From JAAFHS01 sp031396505 (GTDB taxonomy: Bacteria > Pseudomonadota > Alphaproteobacteria > Rhodobacterales > Rhodobacteraceae): 7,674 nucleotides of DNA. The first letter of the stretch is position 1. The number at the start of each line of letters is the position of its first letter. Positions 1-5,614 of this stretch are shown piece after piece. The position numbers and the translations under genes were made by a program. Below the pieces are notes generated by a model. That model did not search any database. It saw only the letters and a program-made list of their open reading frames with translations, and was not told the origin of the DNA. The stretch spans positions 1 to 7,674 of the forward strand of contig JANNKX010000185.1 in assembly GCA_031396505.1 (NCBI GenBank), in the 5' to 3' direction.

Positions 1-1
1 G

Positions 2-937
2 ACGGGCGTTTTGCCGCCACTGACTGCGGCGGACTGGGCGGCAGAATTCGCAAAGTATCAGGCGATCCCGGAGTTCCAGTTGCAAAACAGCGCGATGACG
101 CTGGAGGCGTTCAAGACCATTTACTATTGGGAATGGGGGCACCGGGTGCTGGGCCGGGTGATCGGGTTGGTCTGGGCTGCCGGGTTTGCGTGGTTCTGGC
201 TGCGTGGCAAAATCCCTGCGGGCTGGACGGGGCGGCTTTTGTTGCTTGGCGCGCTGGGCGGCACGCAGGGGGCCATCGGCTGGTGGATGGTGCAATCGGG
301 GCTGGTTGGTGCGCGGGTGGATGTGGTGTCTTACAAGCTGGCCACGCATCTGGGGCTGGCGTTCATCATCCTTGGCTTTATCGCATGGTATGTCTTTCTT
401 CTGGGGCGCAGCGAAGGTGATCTGTTGCAGGCCCGCAGGGTGCGCGAGGGCAAATTGTTCGGGCTGACGACGGGGCTGATGCATTTTGCCTTTTTGCAGA
501 TCGTGCTGGGTGCGTTGGTCGCGGGGATTGATGCCGGGCGGTATTTTCCGACATGGCCGTTGATGGGCGATACGTTTTTTCCGGCGGATGCGTTTTATGT
601 GCCGGGGCAGCCTCCATGGACGGCCTTTTACGAAAACGCAGGGCTGGTGCAGTTCATGCACCGGATGTCCGGGTATTTGCTGTTTGTGTTTGGCGTGGTG
701 GTCTGGCTGCGCGGGCGTAGATCCGTGCACGCCAGCACGCGGATGGCTGCGCACGCGGTTATGGCAATGCTGGTGGTGCAGATGGTGCTGGGTATCGTGA
801 CGGTGCTGCATCTGGCGCAAGTGCATATCGCGCTGACGCATCAAATCGGCGCGGTGGCGCTATGGGTGCTGATCATCCGCGCGCGGCACCTGGCGCAATA
901 CCCGGTGGCAGGATCGATCCGAAAGGGAACGGCATGA
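2..937 (+). CDS. ctaA: Heme A synthase (COX15/CtaA), 5'-truncated by window edge
   Basis: Integral membrane enzyme that oxidises the C8 methyl of heme O to give heme A for aa3-type cytochrome c oxidase. The reading frame is open from base 2 (TGVLPPLTAADW...), so the TTG at 11 is an internal leucine codon and not a start; I estimate about 70 N-terminal residues with the first membrane helix lie outside the window. Counting from base 11, the four histidines expected as heme ligands are all present: His44 (EWGHR), His113 (ATHLG), His217 (FMHRMSG) and His277 (LTHQIG). About seven hydrophobic segments are visible (roughly 47-63, 75-93, 112-132, 153-172, 215-233, 246-267, 275-290), as expected for an eight-helix family minus helix 1. 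WEWGHR, GAIGWWMV and TWPLMGD segments are typical of the family. The stop overlaps the next gene's ATG (ATGA, 934-937). Identification is secure; its promoter is not visible. Confidence 0.95.
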   Translation, partial: TGVLPPLTAADWAAEFAKYQAIPEFQLQNSAMTLEAFKTIYYWEWGHRVLGRVIGLVWAAGFAWFWLRGKIPAGWTGRLLLLGALGGTQGAIGWWMVQSGLVGARVDVVSYKLATHLGLAFIILGFIAWYVFLLGRSEGDLLQARRVREGKLFGLTTGLMHFAFLQIVLGALVAGIDAGRYFPTWPLMGDTFFPADAFYVPGQPPWTAFYENAGLVQFMHRMSGYLLFVFGVVVWLRGRRSVHASTRMAAHAVMAMLVVQMVLGIVTVLHLAQVHIALTHQIGAVALWVLIIRARHLAQYPVAGSIRKGTA

Positions 938-2403
938 CGGCCTACACCGATCTGATGGCGTATCAGCGCGAGACTGAGGCGCTGGCGCAGGTGGCGGGGC
1001 GGCTTGGCTGGGATCAGGAAACCATGATGCCGCGCGGGGCCGCCGAACAGCGGGCTGAGGAAATGTCGGCGCTGGAGGGAGTGCTGCATGCGCGGCGCAC
1101 CGATCCGCGCGTGGGCGCGTGGCTGGCGGCGGCAGTGGCGGACGGCCCGGTGGCGGCGGCACAGTTGCGCCATATCCGGCGCAGTTTTGACCGGGCAACC
1201 AAAGTGCCGGCCGCACTGGCAAAGGACATCGCGCGCGTCACCAGCATGGCGCAGGGCATCTGGGCGGATGCGCGGGCGCGCGACGACGTGGCGGCCTTCC
1301 TGCCGATGCTGGCGCACGTGATCGCGCTGCGGCGCGAAGAGGCGGCGGCCTTGGCACAGGGCGGCGATCTGTATGATGCGCTGATTGATGACTATGAACC
1401 GGGGGCGACGGCGGCCAGCATTGGTGCCATGTTCGACCGGATGCGCCCGCGTCTGGTCGCATTGCGCGCGGCGGTTCTGGGTGCGGGAAAACAACCCGTC
1501 GCGTTGGCCGGTGAATTCAATGCGCCGGGTCAACGCGCGCTGTCGCGCGACCTGGCCAGCGCATTCGGCTATGACTGGAACCGGGGGCGGCTTGACCTTG
1601 CGGTGCATCCGTTCAGCTCAGGCTCGGGGTCGGATGTGCGTATCACCTCGCGCGTGGTGGAGCGTGATCCGTTCAACTGTTTCTATTCGACGATCCACGA
1701 GGTAGGGCATGCCTGCTATGAACAGGGGATCGATGCGGCCTATGCGCTGACACCGCTGGGCACGGGCGTGTCGATGGGGGTGCATGAAAGCCAAAGCCGC
1801 ATCTATGAGAACCAGCTTGGCCGCAGCCGGGCGTTTACCGGGTGGTTGCATGGCAAGATGGTGGCGACATTCGGGGATTTTGGCACCCTACCGGACGATT
1901 TCTTTGGCACGGTGAACCGGGTGCAGTCAGGCTATATCCGCACCGAGGCAGACGAGGTGCATTACAACCTGCATATCATGATGCGCTTTGATCTGGAGAC
2001 GGCACTGATCCGGGGCGATCTGGCGGTGACGGATCTTGAGGCGGCGTGGAACGACCGTTTCGCTGCCGATTTCGGGGTGGTGGTGGACAAGCCGTCAAAC
2101 GGGATGTTGCAGGATGTGCATTGGTCGGTGGGACTGTTCGGGTATTTCCCGACCTACACGCTGGGCAATGTCTATGCGGGCTGCCTGCATCAGGCCTTGC
2201 GCGCGGCGGTGCCCGATCTGGATGCGCAGCTGGCACAAGGCGATACGGCGGCGGCCACTGGCTGGCTGCGGGCAAATCTGCAGACGCACGGGGGCCTTTA
2301 TCCGCCGCGCGACGTGGTCGAGCGCGCCTGTGGCTTTGCGCCGACGGAAGGACCGCTGCTGGATTATCTGGATGCGAAGTTCCGCGGGATTTACGGGATT
2401 TAG
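934..2403 (+). CDS. M32 family metallocarboxypeptidase (carboxypeptidase Taq type)
   Basis: Predicted cytoplasmic zinc carboxypeptidase that removes C-terminal residues from peptides. The protein is 489 aa, normal for M32 (about 500). All five family motifs are present in order: DVRIT (234-238), HEVGH (255-259; His255 and His259 bind metal, Glu256 is the catalytic base), HESQ (284-287; Glu285 third metal ligand), IRTEAD (335-340) and GYFPTYTLGN (403-412). No signal peptide or membrane segment is seen. The ATG at 934 was chosen because it overlaps the ctaA stop (ATGA), has an AAGGGA ribosome site at 923-928, and gives the usual MxAYxxL...LGWDQETMMP N-terminus; an in-frame extension to 862 would lie wholly inside ctaA. 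The overlap implies translational coupling with ctaA. The stop interlocks with that of the opposing crotonase gene. Family is certain; physiological substrate is unknown. Confidence 0.96.
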   Translation: MTAYTDLMAYQRETEALAQVAGRLGWDQETMMPRGAAEQRAEEMSALEGVLHARRTDPRVGAWLAAAVADGPVAAAQLRHIRRSFDRATKVPAALAKDIARVTSMAQGIWADARARDDVAAFLPMLAHVIALRREEAAALAQGGDLYDALIDDYEPGATAASIGAMFDRMRPRLVALRAAVLGAGKQPVALAGEFNAPGQRALSRDLASAFGYDWNRGRLDLAVHPFSSGSGSDVRITSRVVERDPFNCFYSTIHEVGHACYEQGIDAAYALTPLGTGVSMGVHESQSRIYENQLGRSRAFTGWLHGKMVATFGDFGTLPDDFFGTVNRVQSGYIRTEADEVHYNLHIMMRFDLETALIRGDLAVTDLEAAWNDRFAADFGVVVDKPSNGMLQDVHWSVGLFGYFPTYTLGNVYAGCLHQALRAAVPDLDAQLAQGDTAAATGWLRANLQTHGGLYPPRDVVERACGFAPTEGPLLDYLDAKFRGIYGI

Positions 2404-3194
2404 GTCTGGTTCCAGTCGGGGCTGCGCTTGTCGAGAAAGGCATTGATGCCTTCATCGGTGTCACGCAAAGCCATGTTTTCGACCATGACCGCGCCGGTGT
2501 GGGCATAGGCATCGGCGACTGTCATATGCGCCTGCGCATAAAACGCGCGTTTGCCGATTTTCACCACGGACCCCAGTTTGGCGGCGATGGTTTGGGCAAG
2601 GGCATCTGTTGCGCTGGCCAACGCCTCCGGGGGGACGACACGATTGATCAGGCCAAGTTCGGCGGCGCGGTACGCGTCGATGAAGGCACCCGTGGTCAGC
2701 ATTTCAAACGCGTGTTTTGCCGGGATGTTACGGGTCAGGGCGACCATCGGAGTGGAACAGAACAGGCCGATGTTCACGCCGTTCACGCCGAACCGGGTTC
2801 CGGTGGCGGCCACGGCCAGATCACAGGTCGCAACCAGCTGGCAGCCCGCCGCCGTGGCGATGCCGTGGACCTGAGCGATCACCGGCTGGGGCAGAGCGGT
2901 GATGGTCTGCATCAGCGCGCCACAGCGGGCGAAAAGATCGGCAAAGGCAGCGGCGCCCTTATCGGGCGCCATGCGCGCGGCTTGCATTTCGCGCAGGTCG
3001 TGGCCCGCGCAGAACGCCTTTCCCGTCCCCGCAAGAATGACCACGCGGATGGCGGGATCGGCGGCAATCCGGTCGAGTTCGGCCTGCAAGGCGGCCAGCA
3101 TGGCATCGGACAGGGCATTCAGGCTGGCAGGTGCGTTCAACGTCAGCCGGGCGACGGCCCCGGTATCGACGCGCAGAAGCAGTGGTTCGGTCAT
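2400..3194 (-). CDS. Crotonase-fold enoyl-CoA hydratase/isomerase family protein, ECHDC3-like
   Basis: 264-aa crotonase-superfamily protein, the usual length. The two peptide segments that build the CoA thioester oxyanion hole are present: FCAGHDL (61-67) and GIATAAGCQL (111-120). However, where rat mitochondrial enoyl-CoA hydratase has catalytic Glu144 and Glu164, this protein has Gln119 (GCQL) and Gly139 (FGVNGVNIG). The stretches ATAAGCQLVA, NIGLFCSTP, ALRD...EGI and AFLxKRxPxW resemble the ECHDC3 subgroup, so an ordinary hydratase label would overstate what is known; it may act on another acyl-CoA reaction. The ATG at 3192-3194 was chosen for the MTEPLLLRVD N-terminus and the GGGGGAAA ribosome site about 7 nt upstream; a longer open frame to 3386 encodes non-homologous His/Pro-rich sequence antisense to the thioesterase. 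It is divergent from the PaaI thioesterase by 60 bp, suggesting shared acyl-CoA metabolism. Confidence 0.9.
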   Translation of the reverse strand: MTEPLLLRVDTGAVARLTLNAPASLNALSDAMLAALQAELDRIAADPAIRVVILAGTGKAFCAGHDLREMQAARMAPDKGAAAFADLFARCGALMQTITALPQPVIAQVHGIATAAGCQLVATCDLAVAATGTRFGVNGVNIGLFCSTPMVALTRNIPAKHAFEMLTTGAFIDAYRAAELGLINRVVPPEALASATDALAQTIAAKLGSVVKIGKRAFYAQAHMTVADAYAHTGAVMVENMALRDTDEGINAFLDKRSPDWNQT

Positions 3195-3195
3195 C

Positions 3196-3227
3196 TTGTC
3201 ATTTCCCCCGATCCGGGAAACTGTAAG
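3196..3227 (+). promoter_or_regulatory. Candidate promoter with dyad in the divergent crotonase/thioesterase gap
   Basis: The 60-bp gap contains an inverted repeat, TTTCCC (3202-3207) and GGGAAA (3215-3220), separated by 7 bp. On the plus strand it sits between TTGTCA (3196-3201, 5/6 match to TTGACA) and TGTAAG (3222-3227, 4/6 match to TATAAT), a 20-bp spacer. One dyad arm also overlaps the ribosome binding site of the minus-strand crotonase. The arrangement could be an operator for a regulator controlling the divergent pair, but the -10 match is weak and the dyad could be chance. Confidence 0.25.
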
Positions 3228-3254
3228 GCCATGCGGGGCATGAGGGAAGTGGTG

Positions 3255-3674
3255 ATGCTGGTGATGGACGGGGCGGCGCTGAACGCGTTTCTGGCGCGGG
3301 ACTTTGCCGAGGTGGTAGATGATTTTGTGGTCGAGCGCGCGGATGCGACGGGGATCGACCTGCGGTTGCGGGTGGCGGCACGGCATCTGCGGCCCGGTGG
3401 CACGGTGTCGGGGCCGACGATTTTCGCGCTGGCGGATGTGGCGCTGTATCTGGCGATCCTGTCGCGGATCGGGCCTGCGGCACTGACGGTCACGACGAAC
3501 GCCAGCATTGATTTCATGCGCAAGCCTGCGGCAGGGTGCGATCTGATTGGCACAGCGCGGGTGTTGAAGCTGGGCCGGGTGCTGGCGGTGGGGGATGTGA
3601 TGATCGTGTCGGACGGGCAGGCGGAGCCGGTGGCGCGGGCGAGCCTTACTTTTTCGATCCCGCCGAAGCGGTAA
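3255..3674 (+). CDS. PaaI-family hotdog-fold acyl-CoA thioesterase
   Basis: 139-aa protein of the hotdog fold, predicted to hydrolyse acyl-CoA thioesters in the cytoplasm. The core hotdog motif GGTVSGPTIFALADVALY (48-65) carries the likely catalytic acid Asp61 in LADVA. The family's usual HGG is replaced here by SGP (52-54). TVTTNASIDFMRKPAAG (78-94) and LGRVLAVGDV (106-115) are typical of the second half of this family. The ATG at 3255 was chosen because AGGGA (3243-3247) lies 7 nt upstream and it gives the MxxMDGAALNAFL N-terminus; ATGs at 3231, 3240 and 3264 are in frame and possible. It is divergent from the crotonase gene, which suggests linked acyl-CoA roles. A hairpin overlaps its stop codon. 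Family is firm, substrate unknown. Confidence 0.88.
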   Translation: MLVMDGAALNAFLARDFAEVVDDFVVERADATGIDLRLRVAARHLRPGGTVSGPTIFALADVALYLAILSRIGPAALTVTTNASIDFMRKPAAGCDLIGTARVLKLGRVLAVGDVMIVSDGQAEPVARASLTFSIPPKR

Positions 3675-3694
3675 AATTGACGGCTGTCAATTTT
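3673..3694 (+). terminator. Perfect 9-bp hairpin at the thioesterase stop codon
   Basis: AAAATTGAC (3673-3681) and GTCAATTTT (3686-3694) form a perfect 9-bp stem with a 4-nt GGCT loop, ending in a run of five T. The left arm begins inside the TAA stop. It resembles a weak, AT-rich intrinsic terminator for the thioesterase and could also act on transcripts arriving from the opposing bactofilin gene. The stem has only two G/C pairs, so termination strength is uncertain. Confidence 0.5.
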
Positions 3695-3730
3695 TGACTA
3701 TTCTGTTGTGTTTCAGGCGGTTGGCTTTTC

Positions 3731-3759
3731 AAAACGAGGTCGTTTTAACGCTTTGTTAA
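3731..3759 (-). terminator. Inverted repeats downstream of bactofilin
   Basis: AAAACGA (3731-3737) and TCGTTTT (3740-3746) form a short inverted repeat with a 2-nt centre. An adjoining TTAAC (3745-3749)/GTTAA (3755-3759) pair makes a second, overlapping stem. They lie 10-40 bp past the bactofilin stop in the gap between two convergent genes, where a terminator is expected. No clean T-run follows on the minus strand, so this is a tentative call. Confidence 0.3.
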
Positions 3760-3769
3760 CCTTGCGTGA

Positions 3770-4141
3770 TCAGACCTTGGCCTTGATGAACCGGCCTTCG
3801 ATCTGCGCGCCGTTTTCGATGACGATGCTGGTATAGGTGACATCGGCGGCAACCACGGCGGTGGCGCGAAGCGAGAATGTCTTGGAGGTGACCTTGCCAT
3901 CAAGGCGACCCTTCACTTCGACCGTGTCGGCGGTGACGATACCGGTCACCTTGCCATCGGGGCCGACGACAAGGCCGCGTGCGGTGATGGTGCCATCCAC
4001 GTCGCCCTGCACTTCGATATTGCCGGCAGAGGTGATTTCGCCCGTGATCTTGAGATCGGAGCCCAAAACCGAGGTTTTGCCGCTGGGTGTGCCACGATCG
4101 GGGCGTTCCGGGGCGGCGGTGGCGTCGGTCTTGTTGAACAT
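3770..4141 (-). CDS. Bactofilin (polymer-forming cytoskeletal protein)
   Basis: 123-aa bactofilin, a bacterial cytoskeletal protein that self-assembles without nucleotide into filaments through a right-handed beta-helix and often positions cell-wall enzymes at the inner membrane face. A polar, probably disordered N-terminal tail (about 1-23, rich in Thr, Ala, Pro, Asp) is followed by the DUF583 beta-helix (about 24-120) with short repeating rungs: ITGEITSAGNIEVQGDVDG, ITARGLVVGPDGKVTG, TVEVKGRLDG, then TSIVIENGAQIEGRF at the end. The ATG at 4139-4141 was chosen for the GGAGAG ribosome site a few bases upstream and the short MFNK N-terminus; an in-frame ATG at 4151-4153 would bury that site. 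Many relatives sit beside an M23 peptidase gene; none is present on the upstream side here. It is convergent with the thioesterase and divergent from the ureohydrolase. Confidence 0.93.
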   Translation of the reverse strand: MFNKTDATAAPERPDRGTPSGKTSVLGSDLKITGEITSAGNIEVQGDVDGTITARGLVVGPDGKVTGIVTADTVEVKGRLDGKVTSKTFSLRATAVVAADVTYTSIVIENGAQIEGRFIKAKV

Positions 4142-4180
4142 CAGTCTCTCCATGCGGGTGCTTTTGCTGCACCGAGGGTG

Positions 4181-4210
4181 GTTAGACGCGATGCAAGGGG
4201 CACGGGTCAA
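4181..4210 (-). promoter_or_regulatory. Candidate sigma70-type promoter for bactofilin
   Basis: Read on the minus strand, TTGACC (4205-4210) is preceded by C, giving the CTTGAC form common in alphaproteobacterial -35 elements. It is followed after 18 bp by TCTAAC (4181-4186) as a -10. This would place the transcript start near 4174 and leave a leader of roughly 33 nt before the bactofilin ATG. The spacing and -35 are good; the -10 matches four of six consensus positions. Confidence 0.45.
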
Positions 4211-4449
4211 GGGGTGTGTGGGGGCGTTGGCGGTTTTCCCGCAGGGGGGCCTTTTGCGCGTCAGGCGCTGGCCCCCCCACCCCGACCTTTACCCACGGGG
4301 GGGAGGAAGGTGCCGGATGGCCAAGGGATGCACAGTCCGGGGGCGGGCGGAGGCGTCGGGGCAGGCCCCGACCGACGGGTGTTGTGATCGCGGTGGCGGC
4401 GGGGCAGGGTGAGGCGGGTGGGAATCGTGGGGCGGGGGTACGGCGCGTG
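4211..4449. other. G/C-rich non-coding stretch with stem-loops between divergent genes
   Basis: I find no convincing gene here: the open frame that runs through it from 4216 in phase with the ureohydrolase encodes low-complexity Gly/Arg/Pro sequence. It contains GGGGGGCC (4244-4251) pairing with GGCCCCCC (4270-4277), with an inner GCGC/GCGC stem (4256-4259/4265-4268). The same C-tract (4272-4278) could instead pair with seven G at 4297-4303, so the two stems exclude each other. A separate near-perfect palindrome, GTCGGGGC-AG-GCCCCGAC, lies at 4355-4372. No clear -35/-10 pair for the downstream gene is visible. Confidence 0.5.
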
Positions 4450-5409
4450 GTGGATGACTTCTTTCAGCCAGTATCAGGCCTTGATCTGCCGCGGTTTGCC
4501 GGGATCCCGACGTTCATGCGGTTGCCGCATGTGCCGCTTGACCATCCGCGATTGGCAGAGGTGCAGATCGGGTTGATCGGCGCGCCCTGGGATGGCGGGA
4601 CGACGAACCGGGCGGGGGCGCGGCACGGGCCGCGGCAGTTGCGCGATGCATCCACGATGATCCGGGCGGAGAACGGGATCACGGGGGTGCGGCCGTTTGC
4701 GGCGGCGGCTTGCGCCGATCTGGGGGATGTCGCCCCAAATCCGGGCGATCTGATGGACAGCATGGCGCGGATGGAGGCGTTTTATACCGCTGTGCGCCGC
4801 GCGGGCATACTGCCGCTGACGGGCGGGGGGGACCATCTGTGTACCTTGCCCATTCTGCGGGCGCTGGGCCGGGACAGGCCGCTGGGGTTGATCCAGTTCG
4901 ACAGCCATACGGACCTGAATGACGTCTATTTCGGCACCGGGCGCTATACCCATGGCACGCCGTTCCGGCGTGCGGTGGAAGAAGGGCTGGTGGACCCGAA
5001 GCGATACGTGATTATCGGGATCAGGGGCACGGCTTACGGGCGCGAGGATTGGGATTTCGCGGCGGCCCACGGGGTCACGATCATTCCGATACAGGCGTTT
5101 CATGTGCGCGGTGCGGCGGATGTGATGGCGGAGGCACGCGAGATCGTCGGGGCAGGGGCGACCTATGTGACCTATGACATCGATTTCGTCGATCCGACAT
5201 TCGCGCCGGGAACAGGGACACCGGAGGTGGGGGGGCCGACAAGCTGGCAGGCGCTGCAGGTGGCGCAGGGCCTTGCGGGGGTGAATATCGTGGGGGCGGA
5301 TCTGGTGGAAGTGTCGCCGCCGTTTGACGCATCGGGGGGGACCGCGTTTCTGGGGGTGTCGTTGATGTTCGAGATGCTGTGCGTGATGGCGGGTCTGGTG
5401 AAAGGGTAG
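4450..5409 (+). CDS. Agmatinase-family ureohydrolase (agmatinase or guanidinobutyrase-like)
   Basis: Manganese-dependent hydrolase of the arginase/agmatinase fold that releases urea from a guanidino compound; agmatine to putrescine, or guanidinobutyrate to GABA, are the likeliest reactions, and the sequence alone does not decide. With the GTG at 4450 it has 319 aa, normal for the family. Metal ligands are all present: His129 in GGGDHL, Asp151, His153 and Asp155 in DSHTD, and Asp243 and Asp245 in YDIDFVD. DPTFAPGTGTPEVGG (248-262) and DLVEVSPPFD (284-293) complete the signature; THGTPFRRAVEEG (167-179) is seen in agmatinase and guanidinobutyrase relatives. The start is uncertain: GTG at 4450 gives a DDFFQPVSG N-terminus close to relatives as I remember them; GTG 4447 has better spacing to GGGGG (4434-4438). 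Glycine codons are mostly GGG, producing several 7-G runs. Its last codons recur downstream at 5525-5554. Confidence 0.9.
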   Translation: MDDFFQPVSGLDLPRFAGIPTFMRLPHVPLDHPRLAEVQIGLIGAPWDGGTTNRAGARHGPRQLRDASTMIRAENGITGVRPFAAAACADLGDVAPNPGDLMDSMARMEAFYTAVRRAGILPLTGGGDHLCTLPILRALGRDRPLGLIQFDSHTDLNDVYFGTGRYTHGTPFRRAVEEGLVDPKRYVIIGIRGTAYGREDWDFAAAHGVTIIPIQAFHVRGAADVMAEAREIVGAGATYVTYDIDFVDPTFAPGTGTPEVGGPTSWQALQVAQGLAGVNIVGADLVEVSPPFDASGGTAFLGVSLMFEMLCVMAGLVKG

Positions 5410-5458
5410 GGGGCCAGCCCCCTTGCCGCCAAGGGGCGGCTCACCCCCGGGATATTTG
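5380..5458 (+). repeat. Direct repeat copy A: ureohydrolase 3' end plus stem-loops
   Basis: This segment covers the last codons of the ureohydrolase (CVMAGLVKG-stop) and the following non-coding DNA to GATATTTG. It matches 5525-5604 at about 88% by eye, with one single-base indel, at an offset of 145 bp. It contains two consecutive stems: GGGGGC/GCCCCC (5409-5414/5417-5422) and GCCGCC/GGCGGC (5425-5430/5435-5440). Neither is followed by a T-run, but they may act as a transcript-end or mRNA-stabilising structure. The GGGGGC...CCCGGGATATTTG layout resembles a recurrent intergenic element I associate with Rhodobacteraceae. Confidence 0.75.
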
Positions 5459-5524
5459 TTGCAGAGAGGAAGTTGGTGAGGTGGCGTGGTTTTTCGCGGC
5501 AGTGTGCGGGTGCGGTGGCCGGTT

Positions 5525-5604
5525 TGTGCGATGGCGGGTTTGGTGAAAGGGTAGGGGGCCTGCCCCCGCGCCGCGAAGGGGCGGCTTACCACCGGGGATA
5601 TTTG
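5525..5604 (+). repeat. Direct repeat copy B with remnant ureohydrolase C-terminus
   Basis: Bases 5525-5554 read TGT GCG ATG GCG GGT TTG GTG... and end in AAA GGG TAG, encoding CAMAGLVKG-stop, against CVMAGLVKG-stop at the end of the real gene. Two of the three base differences are silent (TGT/TGC, TTG/CTG). The following stem-loops are also duplicated: GGGGGC/GCCCCC (5554-5559/5562-5567) and GCCGC/GCGGC (5570-5574/5581-5585). Upstream of 5525 the match is lost, and this frame is closed by TGA at 5477-5479, so there is no intact gene. It reads as the leftover 3' tip of a second ureohydrolase copy, or a diverged local duplication. The repeat ends at the ribosome site of the amidohydrolase gene. 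Confidence 0.65.
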
Positions 5605-5614
5605 GAGACGGACA

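Noticed and set aside
841..1608. 255-aa minus-strand open frame
   Set aside because: Antisense shadow of the M32 gene with biased His/Arg/Gln composition and no recognisable domain.
2046..3254. Long open frame leading into the thioesterase, making an apparent 542-aa protein
   Set aside because: Its first 400 residues run through the M32 gene in another frame and antisense to the crotonase, with Gly/Arg-rich non-homologous sequence; only the part from 3255 is protein-like.
4216..4449. In-frame 78-residue N-terminal extension of the ureohydrolase
   Set aside because: Low-complexity Gly/Arg/Pro sequence unlike any ureohydrolase N-terminus, and it would begin in the bactofilin promoter region.
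5465..5554. Possible small gene after the AGAGGAAG ribosome-like site, ending at the duplicated TAG
   Set aside because: TTG 5473 and GTG 5476 are out of frame with the TAG at 5552, and the frame is closed by TGA at 5477; the remaining GTG at 5486 is poorly spaced.
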